Shown: positions 23,423 through 35,977 of the stretch, piece after piece | Numbering within the stretch: position 1 is the stretch's first letter | Layout: every line of letters begins with the position of its first letter | NCBI GenBank assembly: GCA_001584585.1 | Contig: LSYV01000077.1 | Coordinates: forward strand, 206,868 to 260,447 | Length of the DNA: 53,580 bases | From: Gonium pectorale | Taxonomy: Eukaryota; Chlorophyta; Chlorophyceae; Chlamydomonadales; Volvocaceae | Reading direction: 5' to 3' | Notes under the pieces: model-generated | Databases searched by the model: none | The model's input: only the letters and a program-made list of their open reading frames with translations | What the model was told of the DNA's origin: nothing | Program-made: the position numbers and the translations under genes

Positions 23423-26014
23423 TCACTCCGAGATCCGGAACTCGACCCCCAGCCAGTCCTTGACCTGCTCATACGTCACAAACGCGATCGCGATGGAGGG
23501 CACCACTTTGAGGTAGTTGGGCCACAGCCCCTGTGGGTTCAATAAGATGGGAAGGAACGGCAAGCAGGGGTTATCCTCCTATCACCAAGGCTTCAGCACG
23601 CATGCTGCATGAATAGGGGGAAACTGTTTGGGCCATAGACCTGCAGCTTGACTGGCAGATAGCGCGGGGCAAAGCGATAGTGTTTTCCCACAATGCATTG
23701 CAACGTAGGGGCTGTGGGGGGGCGAAGGCCTAAATAGCGCACCCCGACGGCAGCACGTGCAGCCTGACAATGGCAAGACGGAGATCAGCCCGCCACGCGG
23801 TTCGCGAAGCACCGTCTGTGCGACAACTGCAGAGGTCGTTATCCGCCCCCTTGCCTTTACTCAAGCTCCTCCCGTCCTTTACCCACCTTGAAAAGCGCCT
23901 GGAAGCCCTCCTCGCGCACCGTCCGGGCGAAGCAGTCCACCATGCCGCGGTACGCCACAGCGTTGCCGCCCTGGCTGTGCAGGTCCTTCGCGCCCTGCCA
24001 GCCCGACATCTGGCAGGAGAAGCATAGGCACGCAGCAGCCCGGCGCATTAGTACTTGATGGCCTCGCAACAGTCATGGCATGGAAACCCTGCCAGGGGCG
24101 GAACACCACGGAACCCCATGCGACGGCTGCGGCCCTGACAACGGACAAGCTGTGGGCCTCACCTAGTTACTTATCCTATGTAGCCACCGGCCAAGAACAT
24201 GGACGTATACAGCAGGCCGCATGGCCCGTCGCGTGTGCACGCACCTGTAACCGCCGGCGCGCCACGTCGAACGGGTACGCCACCGTCTGTCCCATGGACC
24301 CAGCCATCGCCCCGCAGCCAAGGCGCACGACGATGCTCAGGTCCCGCTCGTCCCGCAAGCCTGTGATTGGACGCGATGTGGGCATCGAGACGAGGTGGGC
24401 CGAGTCCGCGAAGGGCACATGGGCACCCGTGCAACCAGGCTCCGGGAGTTCCCATCGCGGGCTACAGTGTCCAGGAGACACCATGGCAGAATGACAGTGC
24501 GTGCGACAACATGACATGCTGCCCGCGTGAGCGGGTCTGCGGACGCAACCTTGGCGCAATCGGTTGACAGGTGGGGAGTCAACACCGTGGGACTGAACGC
24601 CGACATGCGTGCGTATCGGCAGACCCGATGTCGGTACAGTGCACGTGCTTCGGCTGCTGTTGAGCTCGATGAGCAAGCTGCAGTTACGAACAACTTACCG
24701 TACTGCTTTAGGAGCGCCGCTTTGAGCGTCTCGTACACTGCGAAGTTGAGGCCGACGTACGGCACGACCCCGATCACGGACGGCAGCCAGCCCTTGTAGA
24801 ACGCCAAAGGCCCCTCCTGTAGAGGTGGTGCGAGGTGGACAGTGATTGAAAAACGTGGGGCGCCTGACAAGTCGCAGGACGTGCAGCAGCCGCGCCCGAC
24901 ACTGAACATATTCACGCCCTCTCCACCAGCTACAGCAGCTCGCGTACGTGCACTGTTACCATGCCCACTAGGTGCGCGTTCCACCCTCCTGCAGACCCCG
25001 CTCGATCCAGAGCGTCCGGGCCTGCTACGCCCCTCAAATGCTCGTGCTGCTCCTGGGCGCTAGTCCCACCTCCTCGCACCTGCGCGAGGATGGTGCGCGT
25101 AGCGTGCACGATGCCCCGGTACTGCTGGTTGGCCCCCTCCTGCACCGTTAGCCGCCCTCGGACCATGTCCAGCGGGTACGTGGCGGACATGGCGATGATG
25201 CCCGCGCACGCTCCCGCCATCAGCCGCAAGCTGGGCGTCAGCTCACCGCTTCCCGTGGTCGCCCGGTAGTGATCCGACATCTCCCTGCCCATACACCCAT
25301 AGCCCGTGCGGTCAGGCAGACGGGCAGTGAGTGGGATAGCAATGAAGCGCCGAGCCATGATCTTCAGAGACGGAGCATGCATTAAAGTTAGAGCGCAGCA
25401 ATACTAACGAAGGGGGTGGCCTGTCCCCCCGGGAGTCGCCGTCGGCGGCTTGACCCACGCCTGAAGGCTACGCCAACAGCCGCAGGGGAAACACGGCTCA
25501 CCTGCTCAGCTGCTCGTATGTAAGGAACTTGACCGCTGAGTTGGGGATGATGCGGACGCAGTTGGTCCAGTTCCCCTTCATCATGCCCCGCACGCCCTCC
25601 GTGCGCGCCATGTGGACGAGACCCTGTATACCCAAGGGCACGAGCATTCAGTGCCCGACCCCTTTACCCGTAAGCCCGCGCAGGGCGACGCCCACACCGA
25701 TCCACGTCAACATAAGGGTCCTTGCCTGCCAGACGCCGCGATATATTCTTTCGTTGCCTTGGACCTGCATAAGAATTTTTAGGCGCTCTAGAGGCGCAAC
25801 GGCGGTGCGGGACCTGCGTGGCCCGCGACGAAAGTAGGATACGCGTCAAGGCGACTCCCCACCGCAGCAAGACACATATCGATGCTTACAGGCCGCCAGC
25901 AACGCCTCCTGCGACAAGCGACTTGCACAACGAGGCGAACGATGGCCGAGTGCTGGTTTGCGCCGCGCTGGGCTGCATCTGCTGTGGCCGTGGAGCTTCA
26001 TCGCCGGTATTCAT
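23423..26014 (-). CDS. Mitochondrial adenine nucleotide carrier (ADNT1-like, SLC25 family)
   Basis: Inner-membrane carrier of the mitochondrial carrier family, closest in recalled sequence to plant ADNT1, an AMP/ADP/ATP exchanger. Start ATG 26014, stop TGA 23423-23425. Eight exons: 25890-26014, 25726-25813, 25502-25623, 25080-25284, 24699-24816, 24245-24360, 23887-24009 and 23423-23530, with consistent phases (334 aa, the usual family length). Three repeats carry the PX[DE]XX[KR] signatures: APLERLKIL (about residue 49), [10 protein letters not shown] (149-154) and [10 protein letters not shown] (249-254). Other family strings are [30 protein letters not shown] and the C-terminus [20 protein letters not shown], nearly as in ADNT1. 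The second intron has a GC donor (CAG|GCAAGG at 25725/25726); every GT alternative breaks the frame. No cleavable presequence is evident, as usual for carriers. Exact substrate is inferred from resemblance. Confidence 0.92.
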
Positions 26015-27097
26015 GCTCAGAGTGGCTGCAGCCGACATAGCCCCACAGATAGCTCGTTCCTCCCACAAAGCCCGAAACGAGCAAGGGGTGCGCCCTCCTG
26101 GTTGTACTCGGCTATGGAGCAGATACTGCCTAAGCAAAAGCGACCTGGCTGGACGCGAGCCGCTGAAGCAAGCGCTCCGCGTCTCGGCTACACAGGGACC
26201 AACATGTTGCTGGATGGTGCGGGAAATCGGTGACCAGGCAGCGGCAGCATAGACGGTGACAGGGGCGCTGAGGGAGGGCGCTCCGCGGAATACGGCGGTT
26301 TCGGGGGTAAGGATTACGGTTTGGGTACGCGAGCTCCACCACAGTGTCTGAAAAGACGCCCTTAATGTAGACCCGCTCATGCGCGTGCACGATGGCCGTG
26401 GGTCGCCAGGGTTCTTAACAGTATCGTGATGTAATAGGGGCTACTACCCCTCGGCCCTGAGTGCAAAATGACGGAACAATTAGTTTCACAATAAGCGCTG
26501 GGCTTGCTGAGGGCGCCATAACTTGCGCGGGCAACCCCATACATGTCGTTGCAGATGTGCTGCTCCGCTGCCCGCCCCCCCCCCCCCGTGTCCTTGAGCT
26601 GCTGAAGTGGTCCTGCACTTTATTTCGGGTCAAGCAGGGCCCACCACGGCACGTACCCTCGTGCCAAACTTCATTCATACACGTGTACGGCAGGTACGGC
26701 AGATTGACGGCTTTGCGAGCACCTAGCTATACTAATCCGACTGTTACAGAACCCCCACACTGGGGTACTTGCTGGCATGAATAACTTCTACATTCTGTGG
26801 TATTGTCAAGTGGACAGAGGACTGTCAAAAGCGCACAAGTTTGCATACCTCTCTTACGGCAAGTGCTGTACGACAACCTGCACAGACACATGCAAGGATG
26901 AACACCATGTTGGTCCTTTTTATACATGAAGTCCTATACGTAGTTATGTCGCTCGCCCTGCCATTTTCCGACACCGTACCTTGCCTACTAGGCCCTGCTT
27001 GCATGCCCACGTCACAGCCCCCGCTGAGCCGCTTTGTGAGCCTCCAATCCCGCTGCTGCCGCCTCCGAAAGCTTCTTCTTGACGGAGACGGCAAAAT
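26015..27097. other. Intergenic region with promoter of the carrier gene
   Basis: The left part must hold the carrier promoter. A C-run of about 13 bases lies near 26577-26589. No coding frame is supported; a GC-rich stretch begins near 27040. Confidence 0.5.
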
Positions 27098-27604
27098 GTG
27101 CTGCACCTTCTCCTGCATGCATTCTGCCCGCCCGAGGAGACGGCTGTGGCTGCTGCCACAGGGCCCGAGGCTGAGATCGAGGACAGCTGGGGTTGTCACG
27201 GGGCCATGCCGGGGGCGGCCTGGGCGGCAACGGCTGCGGCGAGGCCGAGTGCTGCGCGTGCTGTGCGCCCCGCTGCGGCTAGAAATATGGAAACGGAGCT
27301 GGTGCTGCCTTTTGGGAGGCCACCTCTGAGAGCCCTGCCGGGGTCCTTGCTCTTCGCATGGCGGCGGTTCGGTACGCAGTGCCGGCCTCAAATGCAGGAC
27401 ATGCCAGCGAACAGCGACGATTATCACATCTGCCACCTGCGTGTCCACGAGGCGAAAGCCGATATTGACGGGGAGTTCGTCTGCACGGGATGCCAGAAAT
27501 ACCAACAGTCCCAGGCCACGATCCGTGGCGGCGACGTGGACGGGCGCAACCGTTTGCGCAGCTGCTCTGTGGAGGCGGCTGCGGGCGGGTCAAGGCCATC
27601 CTGA
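27098..27604 (+). CDS. Doubtful SBP-zinc-finger-like reading frame
   Basis: An open plus-strand frame of 168 codons with mostly G/C third positions; the first codon of the frame is GTG, so a true start or upstream exon is unknown. After a low-complexity Ala/Pro-rich part comes QCRPQMQDMPANSDDYH, then CHLRVHEAKADIDGEFVC and CTGCQKYQ. This order of Cys/His residues, the VH-x-x-KA string and F-x-C-x-x-C resemble the central part of SBP-box DNA-binding domains of green algae and plants. One ligand of the first zinc site appears absent and the basic nuclear-localisation tail (RRR) is missing after RLRSC. It could be a decayed SBP gene, a partial exon set, or a chance frame; the minus strand also has open frames here. 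No neighbour supports either reading. Confidence 0.3.
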   Translation: MLHLLLHAFCPPEETAVAAATGPEAEIEDSWGCHGAMPGAAWAATAAARPSAARAVRPAAARNMETELVLPFGRPPLRALPGSLLFAWRRFGTQCRPQMQDMPANSDDYHICHLRVHEAKADIDGEFVCTGCQKYQQSQATIRGGDVDGRNRLRSCSVEAAAGGSRPS

Positions 27605-28779
27605 TTGAGAACGCTCCTGCGCAAAATGGGCAGACGGCCGCGAGCAATAAAGGTCCGGCGCAGGACTACAACGGACTTGGTGGGCCGTGCCGGCAATGTG
27701 CCCAGTCAAGGCTCATCAAAGCGGCAACGGGCCCGCTGCAACGAATGGCAGCCGCAGGGATAGGTTGTGGGCCCTCCCGCTTAACTGACATACACGCCGT
27801 AGCATGGTTGTTTGAGGAACAAGTCGTCCATGGCCCCCCGGCTTTGAAAGACGTGTATGTAACCTGTAACCTCGTAGGGGCGTCGCGGTGCGTGGCGGGA
27901 TTCCTCATGCCTTTCAGCGTTTTGCACCAGTTGTGGTTTCCAGAGAGCACGGGGCGCCGATGTTACCGAGGGCGAAGCAGAGAGATGTCTAACACACCGA
28001 TGAAAGACACATAAACCCACGCGCGGGCGAACCTTGCAACCGCGCCGCAGTCCTCCCTGAATCTCTGACCTTTGTTCGAAAGCATGCATTACATAACTGA
28101 ACACGACATGCACAAACAGATCGACCGTGCGCAGTACAGGCGGACTGACACCCAGTCCCTGACAGGGTTGCCGGATTCAGGGCCCGGGGCCAACCAGGAC
28201 AAGCATCTCACTCTCCGGAGCTGAGCGGCAATCCGCGATCACCCATGTGTGACATAGACCAGGTATGCATAGGGCATTAGCATTCACGTCCAAGTGAGCA
28301 CACCTCCCGTAACCTTGCAAGAGGGTACGGAGCCCGGAGCGCGCCCTGACCCGTGCTCAGACGAATTGTTCGCGTTACACAGCGCCCTGGAATTGTTGCC
28401 AAGCCACAACCCACAAGACACGTGGTATTCATCATGGTGATCCATGTACGGCGTGCCAATCAATGTTCATATTGGAGCTGTAGTACTGACATTGGTACTT
28501 CGTGAACCATCCAAACGCATAAGAATGAGCAAGAGCATCCAGCCTGTCGTATATACACGAATTCGTGCTGATACTGCAGCGCCGCGTGCGTTGGGCTCAT
28601 CGCAGCCTTTGCAGGGTATGTCTGCACACGGACTCCACAGCGTTCCGACATTGTCCGCCTTTACCAATCACGGTGTGCATACGTTACCCTGTCCTCTCAC
28701 CGTCTTACCTTCACACACAATGTCGGCAGTACCACCCTCCATTTTCACGTTCACAAGCGAGCACGGTCTGTCAACCTCT
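27605..28779. other. Intergenic region, no supported gene
   Basis: This is the 3' flank of the 1152-residue gene on its right side and of the SBP-like frame on its left. No frame with neighbouring codon bias, no RNA gene and no clear repeat seen. Confidence 0.55.
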
Positions 28780-31700
28780 CTAGGACGGCCGACCATCCAC
28801 GGGATCCGTGAAACGGAAGGTTAGGTCGTCGTGGACGACAGTCCGCCTCACCGGAAGCTGCGCGCGAGCGAGAGCCGCCGCGACGCGTCCCACGGGTCCG
28901 TCGCCCTCGGCACTCCCGCATGCGTCGGGCATGCTTGGTGCAGCCCCCTCGTCACCGATGGCAGCCTGCGGTACGGTAGGAACTCTCTGTTTGGACTTGC
29001 ATTGATTCGCCACGTATGGCAGGCTTGTGGCATGATGCATGCAGGCCCGCAATACGAACAGCCGAGCATGGCACACGTCCCTTGGTTGGGACCAGCGGGT
29101 GCAAATGCGGTATGCACAATGCAGCAATGGCTCTAGGGCGAGTGACTGTCACGCCAGCCTGAACACGGGGCGCTTTCGCCGCAGACTGCAATGTGTGCAC
29201 TGGAAATCACAGGGAAACGTACCACCAAGTTGACGCACGTCCATGCCCCACTGCTACTACCCTACATGGCGACAGCCTCACCTGACCATGGGCTTCTTGG
29301 TACCATTCAAACGGCTCCACAAGCCAGCTAGGCGGAGCCGGCAAGTCGATGGGCGGGATATCGCGTGGATCAACGCTGGGCCTGTGCTGCCCACGCCTCC
29401 ACCGCGCCTGCCAGACCACGCGCGCCTGTGCAGCGGGCTCAGCCGGCAGCGGCTCGGACGCGAGGAGGCTGTGGCCTTGCCCCTCGACCTGCGAGAAGGG
29501 GCGCCGAGTCCACCGCTTGTGCACTTAGCGCAAGAACTTGCTCAAGCGCAAGTAAGTGTGACGTTGCGTTCCGCCGCTCTCCGTTCCCGAATGAGAAAGC
29601 CGCTGGTCCATAGGAGCGGACGGACATCCTGCACTCACCTCGGCTTCAACCCCCCAGGACCCGTTGCTGCTCTCGTCGCCACTCGCCTCCACACCAGCTC
29701 CTGGTGTGCTCGCATTTTGGGGACTATGGGACTTGTGGTAGGTCCCTCGGGTGGTCAGAGATGGAGGGGCGCCAGGCCCAGCCTGCGACGCAAGCCAGTT
29801 GCGCGGTTAATGATCCTCACTGTCGTTTGCTCCTGGGCCAATAATGTGGTGTCTGGCCGTAGACGCCTGCATCACGCGGCTGGGCCACTAAGTGCCAACC
29901 CTGGGCGGCGAACCGCGAGAGATATGTTCTGCCGTCACTGCCGCACCTTTGCCTCTCCGCCACCGAAGCCGAGGGGATAGCCCTGCGCGTCTGCCGTGTT
30001 GCCAATGCCCCAAGGGTCGCCGTCGTCGCTGCTGCTGTCATCCTCTCCCTCAACGTCGTCAGACAGCAGCGCAAAGCGGTCCAGGGAGGGGCCATCTTGG
30101 TCGCCGCCGCCGCCATGCACGTCGCCTTGGAATGGCTGCTGGTGGTCGCCCTGAGCCGCCAAGCCTCGATCATCCGTTGCCGGGAAGGGCGCAGATCCAG
30201 CAGCCGCCGCTGCTGGATGTGCGGCGGTCGGTACGTGCTCGTCGCTGGAGCCTTGGGCAGCGCTGACCGCGCGGGCCTTCCTCTGCGGGCCATGGGGCTT
30301 GGGCGCTAGCGCGCGGGCACGCGGAGGGGAGGGCGCCGCGGGCTTGGCCTCTATGAGCCGCGCTTTGCTCCCCCTGGCTGCGACGCGAGGCCTTCCGGCT
30401 GTCGGCCCCTCTGCTGCATGCCCCTCAGCAGGTTGGTCGCCTCGAGCCTCTCCCACCGCGTCCTCTCGCGCCGAAGCCAGACTCGCCGCCGGGCCAGTCG
30501 CCAAGACTACCTCCGAATGCCCTACAGAACATGAAACGGGGGGCGCAAGCGAAGTCAGCTGCGGAACGAAGATAGTTGCGCTGGGTTGGCTAGTCTGACC
30601 CTGGACATTAAGCCCCATAAACACACCTGCGACAACGGGGCCGCGCCATGAGGTTGCCGTGCTGGCACGTCCAAGGGTCCACTAACCCAGTAACCGGGGT
30701 CGCCTCTCACCGGCATGTTTATGTGCTGAGGCCTGCGCCACCAACGGCCGAACACGGCCCACATCGGCTTCGGCAGAGCCGGCCGCATCCCCTCCGTCGA
30801 CGGTGGGCTGCAAGCTTGGGCCGCCGGCAGGTGTCTTGGCGGAGGTGGTCACATCAGCTTCTCGTGGCGCACGGTATGTCTGGCTGGCGGGGTTCGCCGC
30901 CAGTTCCTGATGGCGAACCTGATGGGCACGATCAGGAGGAGAGGGAGCGTCGCTGTGGGTTGCCTGTGCAGGACAGGACGCAAGGCCCAGGGCGATCAAT
31001 CGCTGGGGTGGCAGTCCACACACTTTGTTGCCCTCAGCAGCAGCATAAACTGCGGTATTCCCTTGGGACCACGCCTTCGCTTCGCAGCATCTGGTACCTC
31101 GTAAGTGCCACCCCGCAGTAGGTCAGCGGCCTCGCGCTGACCGGCTACCGCGGGCCACACTGTCCTGATTGAGATGTTTGCGATCGGCGGTTCGGGGGTG
31201 CGGGCTGGGTGCTCCGAGACTAGTAACCGCTGACCGCCGACGGACTGGTCACATCGTCGACCGCTCGCCGAGCCCTCACCCTATACATGTCGTCAGGTAA
31301 CTATACCGGTGGCCCACACCGGGAGGACCCGTCTGCTCGTACACCTCGCCCGCCATGCCCTGTACTCGACACCCTGCTGGAAACATCACACCCCCGGGGG
31401 TGTATGACCAAAGAGGCTGCCTTCCCCGTTTCTGGTTCCCTTTTTTGCCCCACTCAGAACTGGAGCATCACACTCTTTCAGCCGTGCAAACTTTGCCTGT
31501 TGCAAGGACTGCCCTCGGGCTCTTGCGGCCACACTGCAACTGCACACTGCAACTGCTAGATGCGTCACGTGAACACGGATGCTGACGGACTGCTGACGGA
31601 CGAAGGAAGGCCCTCACCTGGCGAGGGCTGGAGGAAGGGCCGCCGTTCACGTCCCCACTGCTGTGTGCCGGCCCTTGCTGCCGCCGGCTTGCTCCCGCCA

Positions 31701-34700
31701 CGGGGTAGCGCGTGACCACCAGCCCAGCTGCCACGTCCACAACCACCTGTTGGGCGGCGCGACGGGTTTGACCAATGAACCAAAAGTGCACATACCGTGC
31801 TCCGTTTACAAGCTCAACGCACATCCCATTCCCGAGATGTCATTGTTTGCGCCCAAGCACAGGGTCCTGCCTCCAGGCGTGGGATGCGCTCGATGCAGCT
31901 GCAGTGCACGCCGCCCCAAGGTGTCCCACCTGGCTTGGGTAGCGGGAGCCGCCGCTGTGCTCAGCCACGCCAGCTGAGGCCCCTGCCCCCTCCCGCGCAG
32001 CAATCGCTGTCATCGCCGCCGCCTCCGCCGCCTCCACCACTGCATCGTCTTCGGCCATGCCCTCCTCATCCAGGTAGTGGCCCCCGCTGCCCAGGGAGTC
32101 GGAGCTGGGGGCACGGGAGAGGGTAACGGCTCCGCGCCCATCAGCAGCGGGCGCACGGCCCAGCGTGAGGGTCCGCTGGCCGTAGTCGTCCTCGGCGGCG
32201 CCCACCGTTGCTCGTGCGGAGGCAGAGATGAGGTCGAGCTGCCGCAGCGCATCGGCCAGTTCCGCCGTGTACGACGAGGCGGGATCGAGGGCTGACGCTG
32301 ACGACGGCGCGGATGAGGGCGTCGCCGCCCCGCTGTCGGTGGGGAGACCCTGGTCTTGCTCGTGCGGCAGCAGCGCGCGCAGTTCGCGAATGCCCATCTG
32401 TCGACGTCGCGGGCAGAGGGGAAAGCACGTCTACCCTGGGAGCTTGCAGCTTTGCACCTTTATGTAAGCCTGCCCGCGCTAAGCGCGCGCGCTCGCCAAG
32501 GAGGTTAGAACTGCATGCTCAATAAGCGCGACACACAGCTGTTGGAAATAGAACATGGGGGTGACGTGAAACGGCGCATCCCTAGTACGTTAGGTTGGCA
32601 GAGCAAACGTTCAAACCTTGGTATCTGCCTGTAACCTGTTTCAGGCCTCTAGACACCAGGAGAGGAACCCAGTGAGGGAACGGTCACTCGCCTGCACACG
32701 CACCGCACTCCTTGGTCCCCACCTGCGGCGCGTCCACAATGGCCTGCGCGATCTTCTGGATCTGCTCTTGCCGTCTGCGCTCCGCCTCCGAGAGAGGCCG
32801 AGGGGCCGCCTTCTCCGCGCTGAGCCGCAGCTGCTCCTCGGCCTTCTGCTGTGTCACGAGCTTACTGAGCTTGGGCCACACACATGCGGGCACACAAGCA
32901 CGGAGAGGGAGGTGCATAAGTTAGCAAGCAAATCTGGACGCCCTCTTTGGAGGGAAAACTCCTCGGGTACCATGTGAGGGCAGTGGGGGCTGGGGGGGGG
33001 ACTCGTTGCGTGGCGAGTGCGGATATACAGCGAAATGCATGTACAGGGAATGGGGCCCCGCGATACCCGCCGCGCCATACTCACGCCAGCTTGCCGGGCA
33101 TCAAGTCGCCACCCTCTGTCTCGTTGCTGGGCAGCCCGCCCGCGCGGCGATGAGGGTAGTACGGCTTGGACACAGGCGCTGAGCTGCGGCAGGCAGGACC
33201 AGCAAATTGTGATCTTCTGCGCGAAGTCATTCTACTCGGCAATGGGCCGGGTGCACACGGAGCGAGGCACGGCGACGTCGCGCGCGCATGCTTGCGCATG
33301 TACGACAGATCGGCAGTGTACTATGAATTGCCCGCAGGCCGCAGCGTTCATGCACCTCCCGTCGCTGTGGCCGCCTCGCCTTGCCGCGATCCGGGGGTCA
33401 CGCAGACTGCTGCAACCTACGGACTGGCAAAGCAGCTCTTCAGATGTGGTAACGACCCGCAATGCGGTGCCTGGCAGCATGATGAGAAGCCGCGCCCGAC
33501 GCACCACATGCGTCGCTCCTCCGCGCCGCCAACTACCAGCAACTTGGAGATGGTCCGCTCAGCTTCGCTCATCGCAGCCTCGTAACGCAGCGCCCTGGCG
33601 CTGCAGCGCTCACGTCAGTGAGATGGGGCAGTATCAGGAGGAGGCGGTCGTTTCCAGTTGGGTTGAAAGCGCAGGGCAGCCGTGCGGTGACGCCCTTCAG
33701 AGGTAGGGGACCAGCGCCCCCAGCACACGTCCAGCTGCACCCAGTGTACGACGATGAGCGCGCTGGTGAGGCTGCTCTGTGCGGTAATACCAGACTGCCG
33801 CCTGATGGGCAGACAGTCGCGCAGCAAGGCGCAGTACCCGGCGCAAAGGCGTCTGCTGGCGAGCGTCTTCCCCACAGCTGCCACACGCCGGCATGGCGTG
33901 GCGCACCTCCTCCGGATGGCGCCCCTGCACCCGTAACTTTTTCAGGATACTTGTCATCTACCAAACACCTACAGCATTCGCAATCACCGAACTCCATGTC
34001 TGAAGGGCATTGCCCGCCCCTACCTGGCGCCCCCAGCCCACCCACCTGCGCACCTGGTGCCGGGAGGCGCTGCGGTCGCGGCCCGCCCTGCTAGCTGCGC
34101 CTTCTGGCGGATGTTCCTGGCCATGACCGGGTTGTGGGCGGGGTTGAGCGCCCGGTCCCGCAGCCGCCGCCAGGGCCGCGAGTCCTGCCCTCCCTGCCCG
34201 GCCGCGCCTAGCCTGGGTGCAGCATCCGGTTCCGTCGAGACTCGCTTGCCGACGATGATGCGCGGTCGTTCATCTTCTGACCGTTAGCACGGGCGGTCCA
34301 AAACACTGCATCACGTGTGCAATCTAGGACGTGTAAATCTCTTTGACATCAGGGCAAGATAGCCAGGGATATGAGGACGTTGCACAGCAGCACACACAGG
34401 TCGCCAGGAGGAGGACGAGGACAAGTGCGCCTGGCGGTAGGCCTTTGGTGTGTGCCCCAGCATAGCGGTGCGTCGCGTCAGCTAGTGTTGTACAGCGTCC
34501 TTAACACAAACAAGTTGTTGGCAGATGTCATTCTGAAACATGTTTACTATAGTTCAGCTAGTAACACCACATCCGCCGGGGCTGGCTGCAGCGACCTCGC
34601 CGGCGTGCATGAGCAGCTCCAGGCGAGCGAGCGCTTCCGCCCGCCGTACGCCGTACGCCCAGTCGCACACAGGCACGTGGCATGCGCATACGGCACAAAG

Positions 34701-35659
34701 GACAGCACCTGGGGCCGAAGCAAACGCAGGTCCAGGCTCCCCCAAGGGGCGGTTGGCCCAATGTCACCGGATCCACGGATGCACCGGTGCGCCTTTCCCC
34801 ATACCGCTCCCTGACCCTGGAAGCCTAGGTGCCTCACCCGTCTTGTGCTCGTACACTGGTGGCAGCCCCAGGGCCGTCAGCTCGCGCGCCAGGCGACCCC
34901 GTCTCTTGAACACCTCCAGCCGGGCGCGGGCGGCGCCGCTCTGAAAGTAGCTCCGCGGCACGGCGCGCGCAGCCAGCTCCTCTACCTCCGCGTTGTCTGC
35001 CGCGGCGGGCCTCGCCAGCAACGCGCCCCGGCCACCCAGTTCCTCGGCAGCCGCTGCTGCCGCTATGGCTGCTGGCGAGGGCGCGCTGGGGGCGCGCATG
35101 GGCGGCGTGACGCGAGCGGCGCCGGCAGCATTGGCCGTGTCGGCGGCCGCAGCGGCGCTGCCAGCGTATACTGCCAGGCCAGGGCTGGCTTCTGCGGGCA
35201 GGGCGCGGGGCAACATGAGAGAGAAGGCGGCGTGGTTCTTGCGGCTCGCCCTGCCCCGGGCGCCTCGACCTTGCAGGCGCCGAGCTCAGTACCTGGGTGT
35301 ACGGCGAGAGGTTCCCAGCCATGGTCGTGGCCTTGGTGCGCCCGCGCCGCTGGTGAGTCCCGCTCCGCCTCTGTGCGGGGCTGCTGCATTGGGCTAGGCA
35401 GCGCATCAGCAGTCCCCTCGCGAAAGAGATTCTCTCCCGATGGTTCTTGCGCATATTGCGCCGTCGCGGCCGCACCAGCCGTGACCGTACTGCTAAGAGC
35501 TGGCTCAGCGGCCGCCGGCTGCGCGGGCGCATCCAGCTGCCAGCCCCTAGGTCGCCGACTGCCAACTGCGGGGTAAGCCGCTGCAGCAGCAGCCGAGGCT
35601 AGAGGGTGCGCTCCCTGTGCCACCAGGCGGCCTTGTTGGTCCTTGACAAATGTCACCAC
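28780..35659 (-). CDS. Unrecognised, mostly disordered protein of about 1152 residues
   Basis: Fifteen exons join in phase: 35293-35659, 34838-35191, 34054-34276, 33729-33924, 33505-33608, 33085-33183, 32723-32864, 31930-32397, 31618-31746, 31024-31097, 30711-30952, 29947-30521, 29639-29731, 29282-29488 and 28780-28965. Start ATG 35659 (MVTFVKDQQGRLVAQG), stop TAG 28780-28782. Ordered-looking parts include EVFKRRGRLARELTALGLPP, DRALNPAHNPVMARNIRQKA, YEAAMSEAERTISKLL, a helix EAERRRQEQIQKIAQAIVDA, a hydrophobic stretch VVVDVAAGLVVTRYPVAG and the C-terminal RRTVVHDDLTFRFTD. KRRRGPKG in exon 31024-31097 resembles an AT-hook core. The rest is Ala/Ser/Pro/Gly-rich and acidic. Family not recognised. 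Exons 33505-33608 and 29282-29488 have alternative splice choices. The first two exons lie in the duplicated segment (copy 2 at 51450-52188). Confidence 0.7.
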
Positions 35660-35977
35660 GGTGGGGGCGGAGCGTTCGCGGCCACGGTCCCGGTCTGTCG
35701 CGAGTTAATTGAGTTGTTAGCGTCGTGAGTTTATTGCAGTTAACTTCGAGCGCACCTGGGGGCCCAGCTGTGGCACGCACACGAGCAGGAGCGCTTCCTG
35801 CAACCTCCATCGCTTTCTTGTTGCATAGGAGTAGAGGGGCAACTATCAGTGCCTAACACAGAGGACCACCAACTTACCACAGGCCAGGAACCGGCGCAGG
35901 CCGGAACCTGGAACCTGGAACCTGGAAGCCGGCGGGCCCTTGCGCGCGGTCCGCCCTGGCACGACTGCTGTCCATTA
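35660..35977. promoter_or_regulatory. Shared upstream region inside the duplicated unit
   Basis: 318 bp between the divergent starts of the 1152-residue gene (35659, minus) and the ankyrin gene (35978, plus). It contains a GGAACCT heptanucleotide tandem repeat, three full units at 35903-35923. The corresponding interval in copy 2 is 52189-52498 with five units at 52432-52466. No core promoter motif could be assigned. Confidence 0.45.

Noticed and set aside
33505..33924. Alternative frame of exon 33729-33924 (GRHPEEVRHAMPACGSCGED)
   Set aside because: Less G/C-biased third positions, and its phase does not connect to the exons on both sides; the chosen frame fits both.
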